Source: Lenzites betulinus (taxonomy: Eukaryota; Basidiomycota; Agaricomycetes; Polyporales; Polyporaceae). From it: 64,000 nucleotides of DNA. The DNA lies in NCBI GenBank assembly GCA_022264855.1, contig JABYQU010000012.1:434001-498000 (forward strand). The letters run 5' to 3'. The position numbers were made by a program, and so were the translations under genes. The notes beneath the pieces are model-generated. The model searched no databases and was not told the origin of the DNA. It saw only the letters and a program-made list of their open reading frames with translations. Shown piece after piece: positions 35,636-47,076 of the stretch. Position 1 is the stretch's first letter. Each line of letters opens with the position of its first letter.

Positions 35636-37924
35636 CTAGAGGTAAGGTTTCTCGAGGGGAACCATGACGAGAGTGCCCTTCGGCGGCTGGGTCACCTGAG
35701 ATACATGACGGTCAGCGTCCGCGGACGTGATGGCTTGCCGCAGGAAGGCGGGTCGCTCATGCTAGACGTACCGTGTTGAGAGGGTCGGACACTTCGAACT
35801 TGCCCTCCAGCAGGGTAGGGGTCGCGCGTGCAATCAGTGATAGCACAATGAGTTTGATCTCTACTCGAATCATGCACAGTGAGCCTTTGCACGCGTAGAT
35901 ACAAATATACTTACCATTGATTGCGAGAACGCGCCCAGGACAAGCAAAGCGGCCCAGGCCAAAGACGATGTGCGCCGGACCGGTCATAACTGCCTCCTTG
36001 TTCGACTCGGCCCATTGGAAACCGTTGAACTCGCGCGATTGCTCGCCGAAGACTTCCGGGTTCTCGTGCACGGTCGTGGCCATGGGAGTCACGAAGTGCC
36101 CTAAATCGTTTAATGAGTAACCCACGTCAAATCTCGAGGACAAGGGAAGCGGCGGGCACGTACCTTTGGGGATAATAACGTCGCCTAAGGGCACATCACA
36201 GGTCGTGTACCGCATGGTGGCGATGGTATCACCCTTCAGTCGCATCACCTCCCGAATGAATGAATCGAGCAGGCGAGCTTCACGAAGAGAGGCAGCAGTG
36301 AGGCGCAAGGCACCAGATTCATCCTCCTCCAGAACACGCGAAAGTTCCTCGCGAAGCGGGTCAAGATATTCCGGGTGAACGGCGAGTTGATACAGAACCC
36401 ACTGCGAAACGACAGTTCTGTGTATCCAATAGGCAATTAGCAATTAAGTCATGATGATTAAGTTTGTACCCACGTTGTATGGACGGCAGCAAAGATCAGA
36501 CTATTAAAAACGATAGTGAGCGGAGAAGCGCGTGATGGGACAGAACATACTGACCACAGCAGCAGGATAGCGATGTAAAGACGACGGAACATTCCAATTC
36601 TTCGGCCGTCCGGCGGCGTGTACGTCTTCACAATCAGATATAGGACATTCCTCGGCTGGAAAATGACAATCATATAATCGTGACTCGTGAGTGAACAAGG
36701 CTAGACGTGCAAAAACGCCACAAAGTTACCTCATCCTTCGGCGCGAGGTTCCCAGATGCAGCCAGTTTCTGGTAGCGATCGATGTCCTTCCAAACCAAGG
36801 GGCCGTATGTACGCAGAAACCCGAACGGGATGCTTACAAGCATCACCTTGATCCTGCATCAAAGAGGTCAATCGCCGTCGTGCGCCCAAAACGTTGTGAA
36901 CGCGCCCACCATGTATACAGGATCCACAGCATGGGTATGTATTTCCCAATGAGGGAGAAGTTCTGATACTGGCCTGTGAGTTCTGCCATGCCGTTCGAAA
37001 CCTCCTCCACGATCTCCAGGTTGCGACGAGTTACATAATCCTAGCATCGAGAAGCGACGGTTAGATTTACGCATCGAGCGTATACTGATGGTGCCATACC
37101 GGACCAAAGAGCAGGATCAGGGTAGTTTCGGCAATGGTCCCACGGAAGTGGTCAAAGCAGCTAGGGTGTTGCCCCGTCTTGATTCCCTCAGCAGCACGTT
37201 CAACGAAGTCCTTCGCGTCCCGCTGGAACAGGGGCCAGACTGTAGGTTCTCTCGGTCACTTCGGCTGCGCAGAAGACCCCGAAAGGCAACAACGCTTACT
37301 CCTGTATACAATCTCATCGATCCGCGCGACAATACCATCTCGGACGAGATCCTGCAAGTCCCGAAAGAGGGAGCCCTCCGTAAGTGCCATGATGGGCTGC
37401 AAGTTCATAATCTGGGCAACGACAGCTTGAGCACGCTGCGATCACTGGCCATGGGAAGGCACCCACCGCTGCCGAGCCCTGCTCGAAGCTGAAGAGGCGG
37501 TCGCAGGTGAGCACGTATCGAGCGTACTCCTGGTTGACGATGTACTCCAACTAAAAGTGTGTAAGCTTCCGTCGGACCACAGATCTGCCTTCTGGTAGCA
37601 CGTACGTTCCCTTTGCGACGTACGCCTATAACGGGGCCATGTGTCGCAAGTGCCTCTCCATACGCTTCCCGGGGTCGGCTAAAGATGTCTTCGGGCTTCC
37701 ATGACTGTTAAGCAGGGAACGTAGCTCAAGAAGCTCGTCAACGCACAGGAATATCTACGATAGGTGGGAGGCGATCCTTCGAGATCTGTGGCCGAAGGAC
37801 AGATGTGAGAGGGTGAACGGGTTCTCGTTCTACATAGCGATGAGATACGTACCTTGGACTGCTTGACATACCAGGCATAAGCGGCAAGGACTAGAGGACC
37901 AGCAAGGAGGTAAGAATGGTTCAT
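35636..37924 (-). CDS. Cytochrome P450 monooxygenase
   Basis: Heme-thiolate monooxygenase anchored in the ER by an N-terminal helix (NHSYLLAGPLVLAAYAWYVK). At least ten short introns can be spliced in phase, giving exons such as RPREAYGEALATHGPVIGVR, LEYIVNQEYARYVLTCDRLF, DYVTRNLEIVEEVSNGMAEL, RTVVSQWVLYQLAVHPEYLD and HFVTPMATTVHENPEVFGEQ. The ExxR motif is in DSFIREVMR. The heme loop is FGLGRFACPGR, with the cysteine ligand. The I-helix segment reads IFAAVHTTW, lacking the usual AGxDT glycine and acidic residue but keeping the threonine, as in a number of fungal P450 families. The stop follows VPLEKPYL. The gene looks complete at about 520 residues. The substrate cannot be told; there is no neighbouring biosynthetic cluster. 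Confidence 0.87.
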
Positions 37925-39212
37925 GGAGGGCGAGCTGGGTAAGGTCCTTGGACTCACCCTGGCGTGGCCCTTTACATACTCTGGCGGACCTGCCTTCACG
38001 CGGCCCTCAGCTCGTGAACCACGGTGCTTGTGCAATTCGCAGTTCGATCAGATATCGCCTACCGTGTAGCGCAGCAAACAGCGTTCTGGGCGGTTTTTGT
38101 AATTTCGCCGTGTTTAACGAGGCGAAGGGAACCACACCAGCCCGCGGGAAAGCGCCTGATTATCGACAAGATGGAACGCACCCATTGCCTGCAACCTCGT
38201 CGTTCTGATGCTGTGGAGCGAGAGAATCCGCGTCTGCATATTGTCTTCCCAAACTCCGCCGTGTTCTTCGAGCGCGGAGGCGGGCCCCGAACATCTTCGC
38301 GCCGTCTTAGTATGTCCTGCATGCCGGTGAACCGCGAAGGATTCCTGTTTGGGAACGGGTATTAGCGAACACGCGTCAAAACCGTGTAAGGTTCCTGCAA
38401 ACCTCGTGAACGACCGATAGTCCTTCGATATGATCGCGGAATGCACAGTGCTTCTCGTGCAACACGTTTGCATACGGAATACGTACATTGCGACGGGATT
38501 ACAGAGGGGTACCCTGCGACCGATAACGGCAATGGCGTTCGCGACAACCCTTGATGTTGTGGCAGGGGTATGCTGTGTAAGATCGGCACTCTTCGTCCAT
38601 TTGTGCATATCGGCACACGGCGGCATCTGCATGAGCACAAAAAGAATCCGTCATTAGTCGAATTACAAACTTATGGCCAGATGAGACTTACTCGGTTAGC
38701 TATAATGTCGTCCAGGGGAAGGTGTACATTACCAGCTGCTCAATGTATTCTCCGACGGGTTCAGTGAGAGTGTCCGACTCGAGTGTCTCGTACCTGTACT
38801 AAATGAATTGCACGTGCTAACCTGCCGAGACCGTCATGTTATTCTGGATTGAATTGGAGTAAAAAATGTCAGCATCGCGGGCGCGAAGGAAGGACGGAAA
38901 AGACTTCAAGCCAGCGCCAATATCACCATGCTGACCCACTGAGTAATGGGTCGACACGTCTACCAAATGACAAACATGCCCGACGGACACCAGCAGTCGG
39001 CGATCCTCGCACACGTCCTCCGCAATTGGGACTGACTGACTCGGAGGCTTGAGGCTTGAAAGTTTGAGGCGACCGAAGCTTGGAATATTCTGATTACATC
39101 CACAAGTCTGACCGAGTAAGATTAGCACTGGTGTACATACAACATCCTGGTTAGATCCGAGAGTAGATAAGCCCAAAAGCGCGTAAACGCGCCCCAAGTC
39201 GGTACAACATAG
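37925..39212. other. Intergenic region, nothing recognised
   Basis: The 1.3-kb stretch between the P450 start and the RNA polymerase stop, both on the minus strand. It holds open frames up to 174 codons, without motifs or plausible splice structure. Confidence 0.45.
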
Positions 39213-42200
39213 TCAGGACATTCCAAGCCTGCTCTGCTCGAACACGCGTACAGCGGAGGACGAGATCGACATCGAGTCCGCGAAGGTGCCGACCATAGCG
39301 ACGGAGTTTTGGCTGCTTGCCTTGATGCGGCAGAGTGTCTGGAACGCGACGCTCCACGCAAACTTCGGGTTGAGCTGGTACGCACAAGACGCTTTGAGCA
39401 CCTGCAAGTCACCGAGGGCCGCCAGAAGGGAGTCGGCTGCGATCTCGGGTCCTATAGCAAATGATTGCTTCAGCTCCCTCCATTTGTTCCGACCCTCCGC
39501 GGGCGCGGCTCCCCCACGAGCTCTGCCACGCCGCGAAGGCGTTCGCGGGGTGGACTTCGAAGCGCGGGTGGTATTCTGCCAGTTCTTGATATGTTCTTCG
39601 ACGTGCTTGCGTATACGTAAGAGGTCTGGCTCGACCTGTGGAAGGTGGAGGAAAGCACATGCAGTGGTGTACGGGCGCAATAGATCTTGGTCGATTCTGG
39701 TGCTGTACTGGGCCGCTTGGATGAATTCGTCGTAACGGCGGAGATGGAGGTCCCGCATCCGTTCACCCTCCCTGAGAAGCTCGTCGAGGATGAAACTGCC
39801 TAGAGCAGCTGGACGCGAGAGTGGGACGACGGTGGAGGGTAGATCTCCTTCCGCGCTTTTTCCACCTGCTTGCAGGCAGATAGGGCGCCCCCTGTCGTAC
39901 TGTCGCTTGTCGCGCTTGTATACCTCGTTCTTGACTTTGAGGCCTGACTTGCGAGAGTCTAGGATTGTATTGAACCTACATGAGTAATAACACAATGTCA
40001 GCGTTGCTTCGAACATAGTACGACTAGTGTGGGGCTTACATGAACGCATTACGGACCGTCTCGGGGGCGTCGTAGCCATGCACGTACGCCGCGTTCTCAT
40101 GAAACACAGAGTATGCACCGACGAGAGGTTGCGATATGTCCGACAACAAGGCGCCTTGCAGCTTCTTGCGGCGCGCATCCGGGTCGTTGACCATCTGGGC
40201 CATCTGTGCCGCGACTGCCGCGACTTGCTCGATCGTGCCCTGGTCCTCGAAGTTGTCCGTCAAGAAGCCTTCGGGCTGTTGCGACAGCGTAGAGTTTTTG
40301 AAACCCTGGACGAGCCTAGGATCGTAAATGCACACGCATACGTCTACGCAAACTTTAAGACGCCGGCCGGAGGAGGAGTAGTATGTTCAAGGCGCTTACC
40401 CCCATCGTAATCTGAAGAAGATGGGTTTAAGCAAATGCACTGGTGAGGAGCCAGGATCACATACCGCCTCCTGCAAGCATACTGGCAAAAGAGCATGGGC
40501 CTCGCGTGGGAAGGACGATAACATCCGTGTAGTCAGACAGTTTCTCGTGTTCGACTGCAGTCACCTAAAACAAGGACGAACGAATGTTGGAGTGATTTCG
40601 GTGCGAGAATGTTGCCAGGATGTGGTCACACCTTTTGCACATCCGACGGCAAGCGATTGGGATTGCGGTAGATCTAGGGGACATAGATATATACTATGAT
40701 TATTGGCAGTGAAGAAACGTACTCACAAGGACCTCGCCTTTGATGATGGTCGGATGGAGATCTTCCAAAGCGGGCTTGAGATTCTTGCTGGATTTGAAGT
40801 GAATCTGACCCGGTTCCAGTACACCGTTTGGATATGGATCTAGGTACCATATGAAAGCCATGTATGAGCACGGGCATTGCGGACGAATGCCACACAAACC
40901 TGGGACGATGAATGCTTCCGCCGAGAGCGGAACCGTAACATGGAAGTCGCGAATAACATCCTCGATGACGTCGCTCGTGATTTTCTTCAGTTTGTCGTAC
41001 AGGAACGGAAGCTTGAGGGGGTGGAAGCCTGCCTGGAGGAGGTCCATGACGACGCCGTGGATAGTGAGTGGCTCGCCAGTGAACTTGTTTCGCAGCCGTT
41101 GCGGGACAGGCCCCGCGGTCTCGAGTTCAGCGAGCAGCGTCGCGCCCGCCTCTCCATCGAGTTCTCGGTCGCCCGAGCTATCAAGGAGCTCCTTCAGTAG
41201 ATCAGCCGGCTCGTCAGACGGATACATGTCTTCCTTTATGCGGCCGGAGAGCCCGAGAGCACGGGAGGCGCCGAGGGCGAACTGCTGCACGCGCGACGCA
41301 GAGACGTGTCCAATCCGATTGACGTTTTGCCAGAGGAGTTGCATATCCTGGGGATGCGTCCACCGGGTCAACGCCTGCACCTGTTCGTTGAGTGTCTCCT
41401 CCATGAGATCGACGAAGGTCTGAGTAGGCACTCCGTTGTGGGAGAGATTCAAGATCGTCAGCCGCGATAATCGACTTGGCAGCGTCACACGCGGAGGCGC
41501 GACGAGGTCGAAGATGAGGTGCGCGTTGTGAAGGTTGTTGTAGTCCAGCTTGATTTTCGTCTGTGAGGAGCGGATCCAGATCTTCGGTACAGCGTCGGGG
41601 GAGCGGTCACGGGGATGGAGTACCCAGAGACCTTTCGCGCCCGCGATACGTCCTTGCACGGCGGTTGGTCGATCTTCAAAGCCCATGCGCCTACCAATAG
41701 CACTAAGTGCGCCGCCGTTCATAAATCCACATCCATCTGTGTATATTTCCTCGGTCTTGGCCTTTCCGGGGTTCTTATAGACGCCTACGAAGTTGCTGTG
41801 AGCTATCCAGTGCTGGAATGAAACGTCATAAACTCACATTCGTCGTCGATGTTGAACATCTTGTCGGGGGTGAAGACTAGCGCAGGGACGGATATTGATA
41901 ACCCTAGATCGAAACGGGTCGTCCATTTTGAGACCGCCTGATTGCTAGTTAAGTAGTGTAGAAGAGGACGGGTACGTCGACAATGACATACCTGATTGCC
42001 GTTCTTGTCTAGAGGGTTGTGCCAGTTGATGAAGTCTTCGAGCGACATGCGTTGCGCATCGCTTGGAACGCGAATACCACGCTCGTAATCCTCCTGTGTC
42101 TCCATGAGGAATATTTTGCCTTCCTTCATCGCGAATGCGACGAATACGCGACCACAGAGAACGAACTTCTGCTTGAAGAAGTCTTTGAGCGCGTCCGCAT

Positions 42201-44103
42201 GGGTCCTCAACATATCACGCGAGACGGAGAGCTGGATGAGTCGGCGGGAGCCGAGAAATCGGGCAAAGCGACACGATTTACGGGTCTCCATCGGAGCGAG
42301 CACGAGTCTAAATGAGTTTCCCTCCTCTTCCAAGCAAGCGACCTGCTGGATTTTGCCGCCATACCAATCCTCAGCCTCCATCCATTCCCCTTGGAGGCCC
42401 AGTCCGCGATGACGACCTTCACAAAGGGCCTGTTCCTCTCGGTCAAGCTCGACCCTGCGAAATAATTATGAAAGAGTACGCTGCAAGATCACACAATAAC
42501 CTACCAGAGTTGGAGTTCTGGTTGGGAAATACCAGCGGACGGGGGATGAGGCAGCACAGTTGGCACTTTAAGAGCTGCGTCTTTGTTCGGTCCGCGGAGT
42601 TTCTCGAGGCGATCTCGGGTAATGTCACCCCAGGTCCACCAGCCTTTAGACACTCCCCTAGCTATTTCGTACTGAACGCCCCACCCGATGTCCATGGAGT
42701 CCATCAACACTTGGGCTTCCCTTGAATGCGCAATCACGCAAACATCCTCTGTGCCCAGAGACTCCCCTTGGGACGGTATTACATTAGCTGGAGGATACAT
42801 GTGGCCCCAGGTTGTATCAACATACCTAATCCCATCGACTGTACCAATTGGTCAACAACTCTGGATATGATGGGCGTTTCCACCCTGCTCCGATAGGGAG
42901 TCGGCGATTCTGGCTGCGCAGTGTGGCGGGGCCTATGGGGAGTGGTCGGCGCAGATGCAACACCATCCTGAATGTGTTGCAGCCGTGACGAAGATGAAGC
43001 CGACGACCTGGACGGAGTGTCCGGGCCCGCACGCGAAGGCACATCGGATAACTTGGGCTGCTTGCTGGAAGGGCGCGTAGGCACAATGGGTGTGCCCCAC
43101 GTGTCATCGTAGGGAAGTGCCCGCTTCCTTCCGGTGGCTACGTCGTATGACGCAGACGACGCAAGAGAAGTCATCGAGGAATTTTGGGACTTGAGGTCCG
43201 AAAACGTGAAGGAAACTCCCTTTGACGGCGCGGGGTCGGAGTCACTTTCGGTATTGAGGACTGAAAGATATAATTGAGCATCATTTAATTCGGTAGTGGT
43301 ATGGGGGTGGCACATACGCTCTTCCACTGTTCGCCACAATACTTCAGTATGGTCTTTGTGAGCACAAAGACAAAGAACATACCAATAGAATAATCATCAT
43401 CGCTCCCACTGTCTGCAGAGTAGCCGCTACTATCGGCCCTCCGCACAAGAGGAGCCTTTGGCGTGGACTGCGGCTTGCCCTTCGCACGAGCACTCGATGT
43501 ACTCGTCGTGGCTACATCATAATAATCTCCATGCCCTGTGTATCCTCGATCGACAGATTAAACAAGTGTCTACTGTAGAATCTTGAGAGATTTTGCTCAC
43601 TTTGGCCTACGGTGCCGCGGCCAATGAGGCTTTGGGCACGTTGCGACGTAGCCGGCGTTCCTGGCGGTATCAGTAAGTCTACCTAGAGGTCGCATAGATG
43701 TATTGTCGCGGAGGATGTACAAACCCTTTCCGATGCGCGATGTACCCGTGTTCCGGAGGGGCGTCACTGAATCTTGAGCGATCTGAGGGATTGCATCACC
43801 TCCCCAGAATTCATCTTCGGTATCGCTGGATGTGAGCATTTAGTGATATAAAACACAGCGGTAATACTAGTAGTCGTGTAGCTAGTACTACATGGACAAG
43901 ACGAACGAGCTCGAGTCGTCGTGCAGGATAACCGAGTCGCGATCGACGTCTCGGCACGCGTCCGGCACGTCGAGCAACTTGGCACTTTCAGCGCTTATTT
44001 ATTACAGCTTAATGCGAGGCGCTCGTACACACTGACTGCTGCTCTCGACCCTCATCTCGGAGGGAGACTTGCGTTTGTCCTCTGAATACCTAGGCCCCAT
44101 CAT
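39213..44103 (-). CDS. Cellular RNA-dependent RNA polymerase (RNA-silencing type)
   Basis: Eukaryotic RdRP of the QDE-1/RDR class, which makes double-stranded RNA for Dicer in quelling-like silencing. The N-terminus, MMGPRYSEDKRKSPSEMRVE, joins through two introns to FVLSIDTEDEFWGGDA and a Ser/Pro-rich linker (42.8-43.8 kb). The conserved part runs IGWGVQYEIARGVSKGWWTW, GKIFLMETQEDYERGIRV, KWTTRFDLGLSISVPALVF, SAIGRRMGF, PTAVQGRIAGAKGLWVLHP, PKIWIRSSQTKI, NGVLEPGQIHFKSS and FASMLAGG. The catalytic DYDGD is made by splicing: one exon supplies DYDG plus a single G and the next supplies AC, restoring the aspartate. The C-terminal helical part ends SSSAVRVFEQSRLGMS-stop. The gene looks intact. 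It is divergent from the amidohydrolase-like gene at 44680. Confidence 0.9.
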
Positions 44104-44679
44104 CTGCGCACTGATGATAGACACTGCCTGCCAACGCGGAGATTTGGGATGCAGAAGCAGGGCCCCGTCGCCGTGACACATCTCGATGGCCGCCGCGCTT
44201 TTCGAGACGTATCACGGTGTGTTGTGTGGAGTAGGCACGTCCATCGTTCTAATATTTCCTCGGTGCCAGATCTATGCGCTTCTATATATATATATATATA
44301 TCATGGTGAGCAATATCATTCACATCCTCCTTCTAGATGAACAAGCCCAATAGGTTTGGCATAGATGGCGACAGTCTTTCTAGCTTGTAGGGACTTCTTG
44401 TTTCACCCGTGAATATCTGAATGATGAAAAATCGTCACTCGTATCGTTGTTCTATTGCCACAAGTTGGGGCAGTTGTTTGAAGGCGCTCTCGGCGCATCG
44501 TTCTAGGTTTTTAGCTGTGCTCGCACGCATCTGTATCCTGGCTTCGGCGGTCGCACGGAGCGGGCCCCCCGGGGCGCGACACTGTTGTGTGTTGAATGTG
44601 AGTTTGCAAATCGCTATCCTTTCCCAGCGCCGTTATCTGCCGCTATCCACTGCGCCTCACTTCAAACGTCGGTACGGAC
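44104..44679. other. Shared divergent promoter region
   Basis: A 576-bp region between the RNA polymerase start (minus) and the amidohydrolase start (plus). It contains a TA dinucleotide run at 44283-44300, which could supply TATA-like elements to either side. Confidence 0.5.
44283..44300. repeat. (TA)9 microsatellite
   Basis: Nine perfect TA units in the divergent promoter region. Confidence 0.9.
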
Positions 44680-46207
44680 ATGAAGGTTTATCACGATTCC
44701 GAGTGTCTCCTGCATAACCCCTCGCATGAGATCCTATCTGGGCGGCTTGTACCGTACCTGGAGAGCCCCACTCGTGTCGAACGGATCAAAGATGCACTCC
44801 AGAAGATTCCTTCATTCGAACTCCTTCTAGCAGAGCAAGATTGGCCTCATGCTATTGAGGAATACATCCGGATGGTTCATGCGGATGATTACATCAATCA
44901 CGTCAAAAGCATCTACGACGAGTGGGTCGCAAGCGGAGGCGACAAGGTATGTGAGAGGGCCTCATCTTCACGAAGGAGACACGACGCCAACAAGCCCAAG
45001 AACGCAGTATTTCCGGAGACGTTTTTGCATCGCCGATTCTCCACTTCTCGGATTGAAGGAGGCGCGCACCCGTCACCCATCGCCCGAGCAGGTAGGCCCC
45101 AAGTTGTTTGATGATGTCCACTACTTCGCACTGATATGATAGATCCGAAGGCATTTACTGCTTCGACCTCAGCTGTCCCATCACTTCCGGTCAGTGATGA
45201 ACATTGTACTAGTCTTATTCAGGGACATCGTTCACATTCTCGCAGACACGTACGGCGCGGCCGTGGCTTCCGTGCGAGTGGCACTTTCGGCAGCGCAGAG
45301 TCTTGCGGACAACCATTCAGAAAGCCGGCCCGCAGTGTTTGCATTGACGTAAGTTGATCATCCCTCGCTGTGGGGCATTCGATGGGGACTAATGTGGATG
45401 TCACGGCAGACGTCCGCCTGGGCACCATGCGCAGGATGCGCTTTGTGGCGGCTACTGTTTCTTCAACAATGCTGCGATTGCAGCGAAATACCTGCTTGAG
45501 TACTGCGGCTGTTCTGCTATAGCTATCCTAGATGTTGACTACCACCATGGAAACGGCAGTAAGTGTTTATCAATGTCCTGATATGCCGGGGCCAACTTTG
45601 CTATAGCTCAACAGATCTTTTATGAGGACCCCCGGGTTCTGTATGTTTCCCTCCACGCAGATGGGGATTATCCATGTAGGTGTCTCCGGACGACCTGCAC
45701 AACACGGTTTGAACTCCGTACTAGATTTTACCGGCTCCGCGGATGAGCGTGGCGCTGGCGAAGGTCTCGGATTCAACCATAACTTTCCTATCCCACCGCC
45801 GAGCTGCACGGATACTGTGTATTGCGACACACTGCAGCATGCCGTTGAAGTCATCAAGAGGCACACTGTGGAGTATTTGATCGTGAGGTGAGGTCGGGCC
45901 GCAAATGCCGCATAAACTTCCGCATTGCTCATTGCAATCAGCCTCGGGGTCGACACATATCAAGACGACCCCATCTGCGAATTCCTTCTGACGGGGCGTT
46001 GCTATCCTCGCATCGGGGAGATAATCGCGTCCATAGGCAAACCCACATTATTCGTCATGGAGGGGTAAGCGTAACAATGGGTCTCACACGCATCCGGGCC
46101 CGCGGTTACTGACGATATGCGTACTATGAAGCGGTTACCACCTCGACGCCTTGGGCAGCAACGTCGCTTCTGTGCTGCTCGGTTTCGAGCGAGCTGTAAG
46201 CTCGTAG
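44680..46207 (+). CDS. Histone-deacetylase-superfamily acetylpolyamine amidohydrolase-like enzyme
   Basis: Zinc hydrolase removing acetyl groups from polyamines or lysines. The start MKVYHDSECLLHNPSHEILS and then GRLVPYLESPTRVERI is the typical beginning of the acetylpolyamine amidohydrolase branch rather than of class I HDACs. Eight or so introns can be spliced in phase: SGGDK/NAVFPETFLHRRF, PSPIARA/GIYCFDLSCPITS, DTYGAAVASVRVALSAAQSL. Active-site pieces are all present: the His pair in RPPGHHAQDALCGGYCFFNN, zinc ligands in ILDVDYHHGNGT and in SLGVDTYQDDP, and the catalytic tyrosine in EGGYHLDALGSN. The C-terminus is GFERAVSS-stop. Length about 370 residues, normal for the family. The substrate (polyamine or histone/tubulin lysine) is undecided. 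Confidence 0.85.
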
Positions 46208-47076
46208 TTCAAGCATATCAATTTACCTGCAGCCACACCATTCCCTGCAACCAGTTGAGTACCCGGCCGCCTTGGCGGGGGCCCCCCATGACTAGTCCCC
46301 AATACTCGGAGCGGGGGGGCCGGGCGGGGAGGCCTGCGGACCCGTCTGGATTCTGATCAGAATCTGCGGCGGCACGTAGGCTCGCGTAGTGCCGCTGCCA
46401 GGAACAGGTAAGCGGCGACTTTGTGGCTGGGAGCAGTGTGCCACGGCTCCGGCTGGCATGCAGCTACATGCCGCCATCGTTCGCGTGTTGCGCAGCACGG
46501 CCGCGAAACTCATTGCAACAATCACATAACGGCGAGACTCCGTGCGTCATGGAGCCTTCGACCATCTACGTATGTCTCAGCATCTTATCGTGACGGAGAG
46601 CATGATGAGCTGCCAAAGAGAGCATGTCTCAGCGGGTGGTGATCGATATGCATGTGTAAGGTACTAGATGTCGCCCTGCGTGTATAACGCACTTCTAAGT
46701 TCACCTTTTCTTTGCTCGCAGGAAGAGGCAGGAAGCCCGCCGCAGGACCTCCGCGCGATCACGGAACGTTCGTCATGGGGCCAGCCAATGATCTTGCTTC
46801 GAAACTGATCGGAAAGACCAGGGACGGTCGTGACGAGGGCGTTGCCGTACAACTCGGCAGCAGATTGGGGCTGATGGGCGCGCGCGCCCGTCCCCGCCCT
46901 TCCGCAGAGCGCCAGTGAGTATCATTCCGTGCATACCGCCGAAGACTGCTCGGGATCACTGATGGTGATCCACGCTTGGAGTGCTTTAAAGCACTGCAGC
47001 ATGGTGCTTTCTGTGACTTTCCTTCTCCCTGCGCTTTAGTCCCTTCCCGTACGCAAGAGGGACCGTCGCATGGGCG
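46208..47076. other. Intergenic region with G-rich patch
   Basis: A short G/C-rich patch (46270-46335) and a 16-bp palindrome (46980-46995) are visible. Open frames on both strands have no motif that I can support. Confidence 0.45.
46980..46995. repeat. 16-bp perfect palindrome upstream of DUF6533 gene
   Basis: AGTGCTTTAAAGCACT is its own reverse complement and lies about 80 bp before the ATG at 47077. It may be a dimeric transcription-factor site; this is inference. Confidence 0.5.

Noticed and set aside
37679..38035. Apparent stops in the P450 5' region suggesting a pseudogene
   Set aside because: Short introns (for example GTGCGT...AACAG) remove them and give the continuous P450 N-terminus.
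40379..40440. RdRP motif read as DYDGG, suggesting an inactive enzyme
   Set aside because: The last glycine is an artefact of reading through the donor; splicing to the next exon restores DYDGD.
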